Below, in pieces: positions 41,945 through 50,341 of a stretch of 64,000 bases of DNA. Location of the stretch: contig NZ_CP060780.1 of assembly GCF_014489495.1 (NCBI RefSeq), positions 744,001 to 808,000 of the forward strand, written 5' to 3'. The translations under genes and the position numbers were made by a program. The DNA comes from Sphingomonas daechungensis. Lineage in GTDB: Bacteria > Pseudomonadota > Alphaproteobacteria > Sphingomonadales > Sphingomonadaceae. A model generated the notes under the pieces. That model ran no database searches. It worked only from the letters and a program-made list of their open reading frames with translations, and was not told where the DNA came from. Each line of letters begins with the position of its first letter. Position 1 is the stretch's first letter.

Positions 41945-42478
41945 TTACTTCGGCTTCTTTGCGCTCTTTGCCTGGTGGTCGATGTCAGCCTTGGTGATGC
42001 TGACGACGAGTCCCTTCTCGTTCTTGCCGAAGCTGGCCAGCGGGATTTCCGCCCGGGCTTTTCCGGTATTGAGGACCGCACTGTCTGCCTTCGCGGAGTC
42101 GACCTTGCCGACAAGCGCGCCCGTCTGGTCATAGACCGAAGCGCCCTTCTTGAGGTCGTCCGCGGTTGCCGCGGTGACTTGGGTTTCCGTGGTCGTGGTC
42201 TCAGTCGTCGTCGTTGCCGCTTGACCGTCAGGAGTGGTCGTCGGCGTCGTCTGAGTGGTTGTGCTTTCCGTCGTCGTGGCCGGAGTTCCGCCCGGCGTCG
42301 TTGTCGGCTGCGTTGTCGTCGTCTGGGTCGTCGTCGCAGGCTCGGTCGTCGTCGTCGGCTGAGTCTGCGTCGTCGTCGTTTCGGTCGTGGTCGGCGGGGC
42401 CGTCGTGGTTTGCGCCGCCGCGGCGGTCGCGAGCAAGAGGGTCAGCGACGTGCCCAAAACGCTGGATCGAAATTTCAT
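41945..42478 (-). CDS. Exported Thr-rich protein with C-terminal PRC-barrel-like domain
   Basis: 177 residues. A signal peptide (1-23, ATAAAAQ) is followed by about 80 residues composed almost wholly of Thr, Gln, Pro and Glu in imperfect TTT-E/Q-TTT repeats. The last 70 (LKKGASVYDQTGALVGKV, FGKNEKGLVVSITKADID) resemble a PRC-barrel-like or QRC-type small beta domain, often found in sphingomonads. The Thr-rich part could be a cell-wall-crossing spacer. The repeats make length variation and assembly error possible. Function unknown. Confidence 0.75.
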   Translation of the reverse strand: MKFRSSVLGTSLTLLLATAAAAQTTTAPPTTTETTTTQTQPTTTTEPATTTQTTTTQPTTTPGGTPATTTESTTTQTTPTTTPDGQAATTTTETTTTETQVTAATADDLKKGASVYDQTGALVGKVDSAKADSAVLNTGKARAEIPLASFGKNEKGLVVSITKADIDHQAKSAKKPK

Positions 42479-42591
42479 CTGGTCTTCCCTTCCGTTGGTA
42501 GGTGGAAGGGCAAACGTCGCTTCGCGCGCGCGGGTGCCCGCTTAACGGCAGACCGTTCTAGGTTCCCGTCGGGCGGCGCCGACCCCCGCGA

Positions 42592-43896
42592 TTACAGCAC
42601 GTAACGGCTGAGGTCGGCGTTCTTGGCGATGCCTGAGAGCTGCTGCTCAACGAATTCGGCGTCGACGACCAAGGTTTGCCCGCTGCGATCCTCAGCTTCG
42701 AAGCTGACGTCCTCAAGCAACTTTTCCATCACCGTCTGCAGGCGGCGGGCGCCAATATTCTCGACCGCTTCATTCACTTCAGCGGCAATGCGGGCCAGCG
42801 CATCGATGCCGTCGTCAGCGAACGTGATCGTCACGCCCTCTGTGCCCAGCAGCGCCTGGTACTGCTGCGTCAGGCTTGCGCGGGTTTGCGACAGGATCCG
42901 GACGAAGTCGTCCTGAGTCAGCGCGCTGAGCTCCACGCGGATCGGCAGGCGGCCCTGAAGCTCCGGCAGCAGGTCGGCCGGCTTGGCGAGGTGGAACGCG
43001 CCCGAGGCGATGAAGAGGATATGATCCGTCTTCAACGGCCCATACTTGGTCGCAACCGTCGTACCTTCGATCAGCGGCAGCAGGTCGCGCTGTACGCCTT
43101 CGCGACTAACGGAGCCGCCGCGAACGTCGCTGACCGCGATCTTGTCGATCTCGTCGAGAAAGACGATGCCGTTCGCCTCGGCATCCGCCAAAGCCACACG
43201 GTTGATATCGTCGGGGTCAACGCGCTTGTCGGCTTCCTCATCGGTCAGCCGTTGGAACGCGTCGGGCACCTTCAATTTGCGGCGCTTGCCCGGCTGGTTG
43301 CCGAACGCCTTGCCCATCATGTCGGACAGATTGATCATGCCGACCTGGCCGCCCATTCCGGGGATCTCGAACGGCGTCGACGGCGCCTCTTGCACCTCGA
43401 TCTCGACCTCGGCCTCGTTGAGGCTGCCGTCCTTGTACCGCTGGCGGAAGCTCTCGCGGGTCGCCGCGCTGGAGCCCTTGCCGGTCAGCGCGTCGAGCAA
43501 ACGCTCCATCGCCGCCTCCTCGGCACCCGTGCGAACCGCCTCGCGGCGGCGTTCGCGTTCCATCCGAACCGCTTCCTCGACGAGATCGCGGGCGATCTGC
43601 TCGACGTCGCGACCGACGTATCCGACCTCGGTGAACTTGGTCGCTTCGACCTTCACGAAGGGCGCGTCGGCGAGCCTGGCGAGGCGACGGCTGATCTCCG
43701 TCTTTCCGCAACCGGTCGGCCCGATCATCAGGATATTCTTCGGCGTCACTTCGTCGCGAAGCTCGGGCGAAAGCTGCTGGCGCCGCCAGCGATTGCGGAG
43801 CGCGACGGCGACCGCCTTCTTCGCGTCGTTCTGACCGACGATGTGCTCGTTGAGTGCGGCGACGATGGCCTTGGGAGTGAGCCGGTCCTTTAGCAT
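42592..43896 (-). CDS. hslU: ATP-dependent protease ATPase subunit HslU
   Basis: 434 residues, Clp/Hsp100-type unfoldase that feeds Hsl[29 protein letters not shown] start, Walker [11 protein letters not shown], Walker [12 protein letters not shown], and the canonical end DLSRYVL. I prefer ATG 43896 (MLKDRLTPK) because homologues start there; ATG 43938 would add 14 residues. It follows hslV on the same strand. Confidence 0.95.
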   Translation of the reverse strand: MLKDRLTPKAIVAALNEHIVGQNDAKKAVAVALRNRWRRQQLSPELRDEVTPKNILMIGPTGCGKTEISRRLARLADAPFVKVEATKFTEVGYVGRDVEQIARDLVEEAVRMERERRREAVRTGAEEAAMERLLDALTGKGSSAATRESFRQRYKDGSLNEAEVEIEVQEAPSTPFEIPGMGGQVGMINLSDMMGKAFGNQPGKRRKLKVPDAFQRLTDEEADKRVDPDDINRVALADAEANGIVFLDEIDKIAVSDVRGGSVSREGVQRDLLPLIEGTTVATKYGPLKTDHILFIASGAFHLAKPADLLPELQGRLPIRVELSALTQDDFVRILSQTRASLTQQYQALLGTEGVTITFADDGIDALARIAAEVNEAVENIGARRLQTVMEKLLEDVSFEAEDRSGQTLVVDAEFVEQQLSGIAKNADLSRYVL

Positions 43897-43982
43897 CTGC
43901 GTCCCGCCGCCTTCGGAAATGGTGGTGTGATAGTTCATGTGGAACCTAGATTGGGAAGGTGAGCACGCGCTTCAAGCGGGCG

Positions 43983-44519
43983 CTATTCGACCGTTTCGAT
44001 CGTCAGCTGGTCGTTGGTGAACACGCAGACTTCGGCGGCAATCTTCATCGCCCGGCGAGCGAGCACCTCGGGGTCCTGCTCGTAGTCAGACAGGGCGCGT
44101 GCCGCCGCCAAGGCGTAATTGCCGCCCGAGCCGATCGCGGCGATCCCGCCCTCCGGTTCGAGCACGTCGCCGTTTCCCGTGAGAATCAACAGGCTGTCCT
44201 TGTCGGCGACGATCATCATCGCTTCGAGGTTGCGCAGGTACTTGTCGGTCCGCCAGTCCTTGGCGAGCTCCACGGCCGAGCGCATGAGCTGACCATTGTA
44301 CTGCTCGAGCTTGCGCTCCAGCCGCTCGAACAGGGTAAAAGCGTCGGCGGTCGCTCCGGCGAAGCCGCCGATGACCTTTCCGCCTTCACCGATGCGGCGG
44401 ACCTTCTTCGCGTTCGGTTTGATAACCGTATTGCCCAGGCTGACCTGGCCATCCCCGGCGATGACGGTCTTGCCGTCCTTCTTCACCCCGAGGATCGTGG
44501 TGCCATGATATTTTTCCAT
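43983..44519 (-). CDS. hslV: ATP-dependent protease subunit HslV
   Basis: 178 residues; threonine protease chamber of the HslVU complex. [10 protein letters not shown] exposes the catalytic N-terminal Thr after processing; [13 protein letters not shown], and [19 protein letters not shown] are family hallmarks. Intact. First gene of the pair. Confidence 0.95.
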   Translation of the reverse strand: MEKYHGTTILGVKKDGKTVIAGDGQVSLGNTVIKPNAKKVRRIGEGGKVIGGFAGATADAFTLFERLERKLEQYNGQLMRSAVELAKDWRTDKYLRNLEAMMIVADKDSLLILTGNGDVLEPEGGIAAIGSGGNYALAAARALSDYEQDPEVLARRAMKIAAEVCVFTNDQLTIETVE

Positions 44520-44554
44520 GGACCGGATGTGGGAAGGCCTCGCTACGGCTGCAA

Positions 44555-45120
44555 CTAGGCGCCGACGAAGCGGCGGTCGGGAACGATCCAGATGATCGCG
44601 ACGATGACATACAGCGCGACCGACAAGTAAGGTGCAACAAAAGCCAGAAGGATGGCGGCCACGTAAAAACCGAGGCTGGAATATTCTTTCAGCGGGTGTC
44701 GATATACCTCGCTCACCTTCGAGCCCTCACCGTCTGCAGCGGCGAGCGCGTGCTGCAAGATTCGATAGGTCAGGGCCGCTGCTGCAAGGACAACGCCAAA
44801 CGACGCAACCGGCCAGGGCGTTACCCCGCCTCATCGATCCAGCGGATCATCAGCGGGAACAGCGTCAGGCAAAACAGGAGGGAGTGATTGGCCCAAAGGA
44901 CGCCGCCGGTGACGCGGCGGGCCGATTGCAGCATGTGATGGTGGTTGTTCCAGTAGAGCGCCACATAGATGAAGGCGAGCAGATAGGCCGCAAGCAGCGG
45001 AAGAACCTCCAGGACAGCGCCGAACGTGGGCTCTTCGGGAAACTTCAGCTCCAGCACCATGATGGTGAGGACGATGGCGACGACGCCGTCAGTAAGGGCG
45101 TTGAGGCGGCCGGGGGTCAT
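44555..45120 (-). CDS. TMEM175-like potassium channel protein, copy 1 (frame broken)
   Basis: About 188 residues, six membrane helices. [21 protein letters not shown] is the FSDGV-type filter-lining motif of bacterial TMEM175 (DUF1211) potassium channels. The C run at 44824-44827 has lost a base; repair gives [27 protein letters not shown] and the true C-terminus [10 protein letters not shown]. Its ATG overlaps the stop of copy 2 (ATGA). Confidence 0.82.
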
Positions 45121-45689
45121 TCAGCGAGTCCTTCGAAACGGCGATCGGGAATGAGCCACATCAAAGCAACGATGACGTAGATTGCAATCGACGTGCCGGG
45201 CGAGACCAAGGTGATCGGTAGTGCTGCCACGTAGGAGATGAGCGTGATTTGCCCTTTCCTGCCATGCGAGGCCGCTTTGACGATGGGCGCGTCATCATCG
45301 TTCGCATTGAGCAGCGCCGACCGGATCCAGGCGAAGCCGAGCGCCGACATCAGCATGATCACACCGAACGCGAGAACGGTGTCGCGTGTCAGGCCAGCCT
45401 CCCCGATCCATCGCATGACCCACGGAACGAGGCTGAGCCAGAACAGCTGAAACAGGTTGGCGAGGAGGACCTGGCCATCGACCTTGCGCGCGGCGCACAG
45501 CAAATGGTGGTGATTGACCCAGTAAATGCCGACCTTGGTGAACGACAGAGCATAGATCGCGAACAAGGGAAGGACGGGACGGAGCGCGGCCCAGCCGGGC
45601 TCGTGTGGAACCGGCAATTCCAGCACCATGATGGTGATGATGATGGCGATCACGCCATCCGTGAACGCGCAGACCCGTTCCGGCTTCAT
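45117..45689 (-). CDS. TMEM175-like potassium channel protein, copy 2
   Basis: 190 residues, six helices, intact. RVCAFTDGVIAIIITIMVLELP is the same motif as in copy 1, and both copies end with a PDRRF block (WLIPDRRFEGL here, IVPDRRFVG in copy 1). The two are clear tandem paralogues in one operon, which may allow heteromers. Potassium leak or pH-linked conductance is the family role. Confidence 0.85.
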   Translation of the reverse strand: MKPERVCAFTDGVIAIIITIMVLELPVPHEPGWAALRPVLPLFAIYALSFTKVGIYWVNHHHLLCAARKVDGQVLLANLFQLFWLSLVPWVMRWIGEAGLTRDTVLAFGVIMLMSALGFAWIRSALLNANDDDAPIVKAASHGRKGQITLISYVAALPITLVSPGTSIAIYVIVALMWLIPDRRFEGLAE

Positions 45690-45734
45690 GCGCCCCGCCC
45701 CTTTGCTTTAGCGCTCCGCTCCCTTGACCTTACC

Positions 45735-46121
45735 CTAGGTCCGCGCCGCGGTGTAGCCGAGGTAACCGGTGCCGAAGAGCGCATACAATTCCTCCGGAAT
45801 GCCGCGCAGATAAGCGGTCATCCCGTCGGCAATGCCCTTGGCCATTTCCGGCCGGACCGCGGCGATGAGGCCCATCGGGATCGCCCACAGGATCAGCCCG
45901 TACATCATGTACAGGAAGCTTGGTCGCGCCCGGCTGGTCCAGGGATCGTTGGACTGCGCTTCTGCCACGATCGCCTGCATCTGCGCACCGATGGTCGCGA
46001 GTTCCTGATCACCCTGCAGCTTCAGCAGCTCGAGCTTGGCGCGGTCGCGCGCCTCGGGGTCGGGGATGATCTTGTCGAGCAACTTCGAAACCGGCCCGAC
46101 GATGGCTTCCAAAATTGACAT
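45735..46121 (-). CDS. GTA-type three-TM holin
   Basis: 128 residues matching the GTA_holin_3TM family (PF11351). The N-terminal half is an amphipathic charged helix (DKIIPDPEARDRAKLELLKLQ); the conserved block is NDPWTSRARPSFLYMMYGLILWAIP followed by more hydrophobic sequence. Such holins release the endolysin of gene transfer agents or phages. It is next to a GH108 endolysin; no other phage genes are in the window. Confidence 0.82.
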   Translation of the reverse strand: MSILEAIVGPVSKLLDKIIPDPEARDRAKLELLKLQGDQELATIGAQMQAIVAEAQSNDPWTSRARPSFLYMMYGLILWAIPMGLIAAVRPEMAKGIADGMTAYLRGIPEELYALFGTGYLGYTAART

Positions 46122-46181
46122 TGTTGGATTCTCCCTAAGGGGAAGTTGACTAAATTGACTGTGTGGCGATGTTCTGGGCGA

Positions 46182-46748
46182 TCAGCCGATCGCGCCGATC
46201 CGGTTCGCCAGCCAGCCGTAGAGGAACGCCTCATTGGCGGGTCGGCGTTCGGCGAGGCGAAGGTAGCGCTCAGCCTGGAGCGCCTCGAGCGCGCGCATGA
46301 GCACGGTTTCACCGCCCCGCTTGCCGCGCGTCTGCAGATAGGCGTCGAGCGCGTGCAGGGTGAGCGGTCCGACCCGTCCGTCTGGCGTCAAGTCCGCATA
46401 ATCCTTGGCGTTGCGATTGAGCGCAGTCAGCGCACGTTGCAGGAATGTCGTCGCCACGGCCGGACCCATGTTGACGCCGGTGTCGAAATGCTCGCCAGCA
46501 ACGCGCGACGACCGCCTGGCCACTTGGTCGAAGCGCGGACGAAGCCAATACAGTCGGCGATAGATCGTCGTCGCTTCGTCGCGCGGAAGGGCTTTCATCG
46601 GTCCGGCGAATCCGTGCGCCCGGGCTACAGCCTCGGTAATGCCGAAGCACGTCGGCCCGCCTTTGTCCGCCGGATGGTTCACGTAACCGCCCTCGCGCTC
46701 GATCAATCCGTCGATCAACGCGTCGACATCGAAACTTTCGTCTTCCAA
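46182..46748 (-). CDS. GH108 endolysin with C-terminal peptidoglycan-binding domain
   Basis: 188 residues. IEREGGYVNHPADKGGPTCFGIT holds the catalytic Glu of glycosyl hydrolase family 108; the C-terminal half (FLQRALTALNRN, DGRVGPLTLHALDAYL) is the PG_binding_3-type domain. It breaks peptidoglycan glycan chains. No signal peptide, so it needs the neighbouring holin to leave the cell. The pair forms a lysis module. Confidence 0.87.
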   Translation of the reverse strand: MEDESFDVDALIDGLIEREGGYVNHPADKGGPTCFGITEAVARAHGFAGPMKALPRDEATTIYRRLYWLRPRFDQVARRSSRVAGEHFDTGVNMGPAVATTFLQRALTALNRNAKDYADLTPDGRVGPLTLHALDAYLQTRGKRGGETVLMRALEALQAERYLRLAERRPANEAFLYGWLANRIGAIG

Positions 46749-46785
46749 TCCCTACTCCCGCAACTGGTTACCGAGTCGCGCTTTG

Positions 46786-46842
46786 CTAACCGTTTTGGTT
46801 CACTGTAGGAAAGTCACGAACCAAGTTGTGATTGACGGTTAG
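46786..46842. repeat. Nested inverted repeat between the lysis module and the M20 gene
   Basis: Outer arms CTAACCGT (46786-46793) and ACGGTTAG (46835-46842) enclose inner arms TTGGTTC (46795-46801) and GAACCAA (46818-46824); all pair perfectly. The 57-nt dyad lies in the divergent promoter region of endolysin and peptidase. It could bind a dimeric regulator or form a cruciform. No T-tract is present. Confidence 0.6.
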
Positions 46843-46859
46843 GCCGCTAAACTGCTTTC

Positions 46860-48160
46860 ATGTCACCGCGTTTCTGGCCGATTTTCGCCACCGCCATCCT
46901 TCTTGCCGCCCCTGCCGCAGCTCGGCTTTCGGCACCCGAACAGACGATGATCCAGACGGTGGATTCCGAACAGCAGCGGACGCTGTCGATGCTCGAGACG
47001 TGGGTGAACCAGAATAGCGGAAGCCAGAACGTCCCTGGCGTTGAAGCGGTGGCGAAGATGCTTCGCGCCGAGTTGGAGCCGCTGGGATTCAAGGTCGACT
47101 GGATCGACGCCAGGAACACCGGCCGCGCAGGGCACATCGTTGCGCGACACAAGGGCAATGGCCGCGGCAAGCGCATGCTTCTCATCGGGCATCTCGACAC
47201 GGTGTTCGAGCCGGACTCGCCGTTCCAGAGGTGGGAGCGCAAGGGTGACCGCGGCGTCGGGCCCGGCGCGGGAGACGACAAAGGCGGCATGGCGGTCATG
47301 ATCGCCGCCCTGCGGGCCATGAAGGCGGCAGGAACGCTGAAAGCTGCCGACATCACGGTTGTCCTGACCGGCGACGAGGAAGATGCGGGCGATCCGATCG
47401 AGGCCGCCCGCAAGCCGTTGATCGACGCGGGCAAGTGGGCCGACGTCGCGATGGATTTCGAAGGGCTGGCGCAAAGGCAGGGCAAGGACATGGGCTCGAT
47501 TGCCCGTCGCAGCTCCGACAGCTGGACCGTCACGGTGACCGGCCGCACCGGCCATTCGAGCGGGGTGATGCACCCCGATTTCGGCGCCAACTACGAGCTG
47601 GCGCGGATCATCGATGCGTTCCGGCGCGAACTCCCCGAGGACAAATTGACGTTCAACGTCGGCCTGGTTGGCGGCGGCGCCAGCGCCGACCTCGACGCCG
47701 GGAGGATCCGGCTGAACGCGACGGGCAAGACCAACATCATCGCCGCGACCGCGGTTGCGCGCGGCGACCTTCGCGCACTCACGTCGGAGCAGATCGCGCG
47801 GACGAAAGCGAAGATGCAGGCGATCGTCGGCCAGTCGCTTCCCGGCACCAGGGCCGAGATCAGTTTCGATGCCGGGGGTTATCCGCCGATGGCGCCGACG
47901 GATGGCAATCGGGCGTTGCTGGCGCGGCTCAACCGCGTGAACGCTGATCTGGAACTGGAGCCGATGGGCGAGCTGGACCCGATGGAGCGGGGCGCGGGCG
48001 ACATCAGTTTCGTCGCGCAGGACACGGATGGGCTGGTCGGACTCGGGCCTGCCGGCGCGGGAGCCATGCGCCGGGGGAGAGCGTCGATATCCCTTCGATC
48101 TCGCGGCAGGCAAAGCGCGCGGCGATCCTGATGAGCCGGCTGGCGGAGGAGAAGCGCTAG
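46860..48160 (+). CDS. M20-family metallopeptidase, CPG2-like (frame broken near the end)
   Basis: About 433 residues with a signal peptide (to AAPAAA). Zinc ligands and active residues: LIGHLDTVF, GPGAGDDKGG, TGDEED, the Asp/Glu in VAMDFEGL and final HAPGES. The dimerisation lid is at about residues 220-330. It likely removes C-terminal glutamate or cleaves dipeptides in the periplasm. At 48064-48065 a C is missing; repair gives GAGAHAPGESVDIPSISRQAKRA and the stop at 48160. Restoration of a catalytic motif strongly supports this. Confidence 0.87.
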
Positions 48161-48167
48161 GCGCTTG

Positions 48168-48712
48168 GCGCTAGTGACAGGTTTCCACCCATTGCCGAAC
48201 TTAGGGTTCGATGTCAGCTTGCCGCCCTCTCAAAAGCCGGAGCGGTCATGCGGCTGTACTTCAGCAACGGATACATACAGGCCGCGCTGCTAGTCATCCT
48301 GCCACCGGCGCTTTTCGTGTTTTGCAGTCGCGAGCTGTGGACGACCGACGCCATTACTGCATTCACTATGCGCCTGTTTGCTATCCTGTTGCTTATTTGT
48401 GCGGCATTTGTGGTCGTCGGCTACCGCCAGGTCAGCGGCAAGCAATCGAGCAAAGCGGCCCTAACGCTAAGCAGGGCAGTCGTTTGCACGTTCTCTGTGG
48501 GTTGGCTGTTTCCGGGTTGGCTAGCCGTTCATTTCTACTTGGACCACGTGCGACAGGTCACTACCGACGGACCAAAGTACGCAGTTCCGTTTCTGGAACT
48601 CAGTGGGCAAGCCCTGAACATGGCATCGATCTGGGCCGCTGCTGTCGTGATTTTCTGGGCGTGGCGCGCGACCCGCTAACGTCCGATTTCCACCCACTCC
48701 TGCCACTAGCGC
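48168..48712. repeat. Repeat-bracketed segment around an orphan gene
   Basis: GCGCTAGTG at 48168-48176 is the exact inverse of CACTAGCGC at 48704-48712. Inside these, TTTCCACCCA occurs in the same direction at 48182-48191 and at 48687-48696. Together they bracket one AT-richer membrane-protein gene. I know similar TTTCCACCCA-containing repeats from sphingomonad intergenic regions. The arrangement suggests an inserted cassette or MITE-like unit. Confidence 0.45.
48248..48679 (+). CDS. Orphan small membrane protein, unknown
   Basis: 143 residues with about four hydrophobic helices (about 10-26, 40-58, 78-97 and 124-138); no known motif recognised. The base composition is visibly lower in G+C than the neighbours, with codons such as TTT, ATT and CTA that are rare around it. 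Together with the repeats on both sides this points to horizontal arrival. No function can be assigned. Confidence 0.65.
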   Translation: MRLYFSNGYIQAALLVILPPALFVFCSRELWTTDAITAFTMRLFAILLLICAAFVVVGYRQVSGKQSSKAALTLSRAVVCTFSVGWLFPGWLAVHFYLDHVRQVTTDGPKYAVPFLELSGQALNMASIWAAAVVIFWAWRATR

Positions 48713-48805
48713 GGCCTTGGCGCCAAGGCGGAGGCTCTAGGAACCTGACGGACGTCCGAATCCATGAACACCGTTGCTTCCTCGCGAGACGCGCCGTTTT
48801 CGTGG

Positions 48806-48826
48806 ATGCTGAACCGAGTTCAGCAT
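48806..48826. repeat. REP-like perfect hairpin (ATGCTGAAC-CGA-GTTCAGCAT)
   Basis: A 9-bp perfect stem with a 3-nt loop at the convergent end of two genes. The ATGCTGAACnnnGTTCAGCAT core is, from memory, a recurrent extragenic repeat in sphingomonads, where it is often mistranslated as a small protein. It may end transcription from both sides. Confidence 0.65.
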
Positions 48827-48837
48827 GACGGTGGTGC

Positions 48838-50133
48838 TTAGTTCGAGACCGCCGCGACCTGGCGGTCGCCGTCGCCGAAGTAGCGAGCCAGCAGCGCTGG
48901 GTCGCGATTGTACGGGTCGGCGCGGAACTTGGGGCCGCTCGGGCCCGCTTCGGCAGTGAGATAGGTAACGTAGACCGGCACCGGCTCGGGGAGGTCGACG
49001 TTCACCTCGGTCTTGGATCCGTCGGCCTTTAGCGGCTTTCCGAAAAGCCATTTGGCGAGGCGCTGCGCGTCTTCCAGGCGGATGCAGCCGTTGGAGATCC
49101 AGCGGTTGTCGGCCTTGAACAGGTCTTTCTCATGACCCGGCACGTCGTGGAGGTAGATGCCGAAGTCGTTGGGCATGTTGAACTTGTAGTCGCCCATCGA
49201 ATTCCACTCGCCGGGACCGCGGCGGAGACGCGCGGTGATCTTGCCGTCGGCGACCGCCTGCCAGTCGATCGTCTGCGGATCGACGGCGACGGCATCGTCC
49301 GACCAGTCGGACAGCACCTGGTAATCGCGGTCGGTGAGGTACTTCAGGCCTTCCTTGAGGACGCCCGGAGCAACCGACTTCTTGGCCAGCTCCGGCGGCG
49401 TGTTCCACCACGGGTGAACGCTGACGAAGCGAAGCAGCGCGGCCATCATCGGCGTCTCGGTCGCATTGCTGCCGACGATCACGCGCATGCTGTCGACCGG
49501 GCGGCCATTCTCATACATCCATAACCGCGCGGCGCCGGCGTCGACGAGGACGTAGCGGCCGGACTCGGTGGTCTGCGGAAGGCGGCGGGCGCGCTCCAGG
49601 TTGAGGAGCAGGATGCTCTCGTAATGCTTGAAGCCACGGTTGAGCGCCGCCAGCGTGCCTGCGCCGGCAATGCCGTCGCCCTTCATGCCGTGCGCTTCCT
49701 GGAATTCCTTCACCGCCGCCGCGAGCGGGGGATCGAACTTGGTTCCGTCGGCGAGGCCGAGCCGATGGCGAAGTGCCGCGACCCGGTCGCCGGTCATGTT
49801 TAGCTTCAGCGTAGGGCCGGCGGACACCTGGTCCTGCGGCAGCGAGCCCCAGCGCATCTGGTAGCGCACAAGGGCGCGGCGGAGGTCGGTGTAAAGCGGG
49901 TGCACCGGCGAGAACATGTCGACCGGCGCGACCTTGAAATCGTCGAGACCCTGAGCCTGCTGCTGTTCGTCGCGTTGCTCGATCGTGGGCGCGATCTCAC
50001 GGTCGATGTAGACCATGTCGAGGCCCTGCTCGATGCTCGGCGGCACGTCGATCGGCTCGATCGGCTGCTGCGCGGCGGCAAGCGCCGAGGCAGGCAAGCT
50101 AAGGCCCGCGAGGACCAGGACCAGACGACGCAT
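48838..50133 (-). CDS. L,D-transpeptidase YcbB-like, copy 1
   Basis: 431 residues. Signal peptide (ASALAA), a small N-terminal domain, a peptidoglycan-binding domain (LRHRLGLADGTKFDPPLAAAVKEFQEAHGM, GAGTLAALN), then the YkuD catalytic domain with HxG-like region GIYLHDVPGHEKDLF and nucleophile Cys in ISNGCIRLED. It makes 3-3 peptidoglycan cross-links that resist most beta-lactams. ATG 50133 gives the signal peptide. Intact. Confidence 0.9.
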   Translation of the reverse strand: MRRLVLVLAGLSLPASALAAAQQPIEPIDVPPSIEQGLDMVYIDREIAPTIEQRDEQQQAQGLDDFKVAPVDMFSPVHPLYTDLRRALVRYQMRWGSLPQDQVSAGPTLKLNMTGDRVAALRHRLGLADGTKFDPPLAAAVKEFQEAHGMKGDGIAGAGTLAALNRGFKHYESILLLNLERARRLPQTTESGRYVLVDAGAARLWMYENGRPVDSMRVIVGSNATETPMMAALLRFVSVHPWWNTPPELAKKSVAPGVLKEGLKYLTDRDYQVLSDWSDDAVAVDPQTIDWQAVADGKITARLRRGPGEWNSMGDYKFNMPNDFGIYLHDVPGHEKDLFKADNRWISNGCIRLEDAQRLAKWLFGKPLKADGSKTEVNVDLPEPVPVYVTYLTAEAGPSGPKFRADPYNRDPALLARYFGDGDRQVAAVSN

Positions 50134-50341
50134 TTTCACCCCTTCCACCGCTCGCACTCATAGTAGCGCAAAATGAACGGCTCCAGAATCCTGCGTGCAA
50201 CAGGCGTTGAAGAGTGGGGTTCCAGCGATGAAGCGATCAATGCTTAGCTGTGGCCTTCCGGCACTTGTCTTGGACCGAAATACACGGTTGTATTCCGACG
50301 GTTGCGGCCGAGGAGAGAGACGGACCGCGGGGAGGGAAATC

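Noticed and set aside
42544-42566. GGAAC...CGTT before the Thr-rich protein gene, EcfG-like
   Set aside because: The spacer is 14 bases, too short for the 16-17 consensus.
42676-43893. A 405-residue open frame antisense to hslU
   Set aside because: It mirrors the codon bias of the high-GC hslU gene; its translation is Arg/Asp/Leu-rich without domains.
48737-49051. Small minus-strand frame reading VMLNSVQHPRKRR
   Set aside because: It is a translation of the REP-like hairpin and the antisense end of an L,D-transpeptidase.
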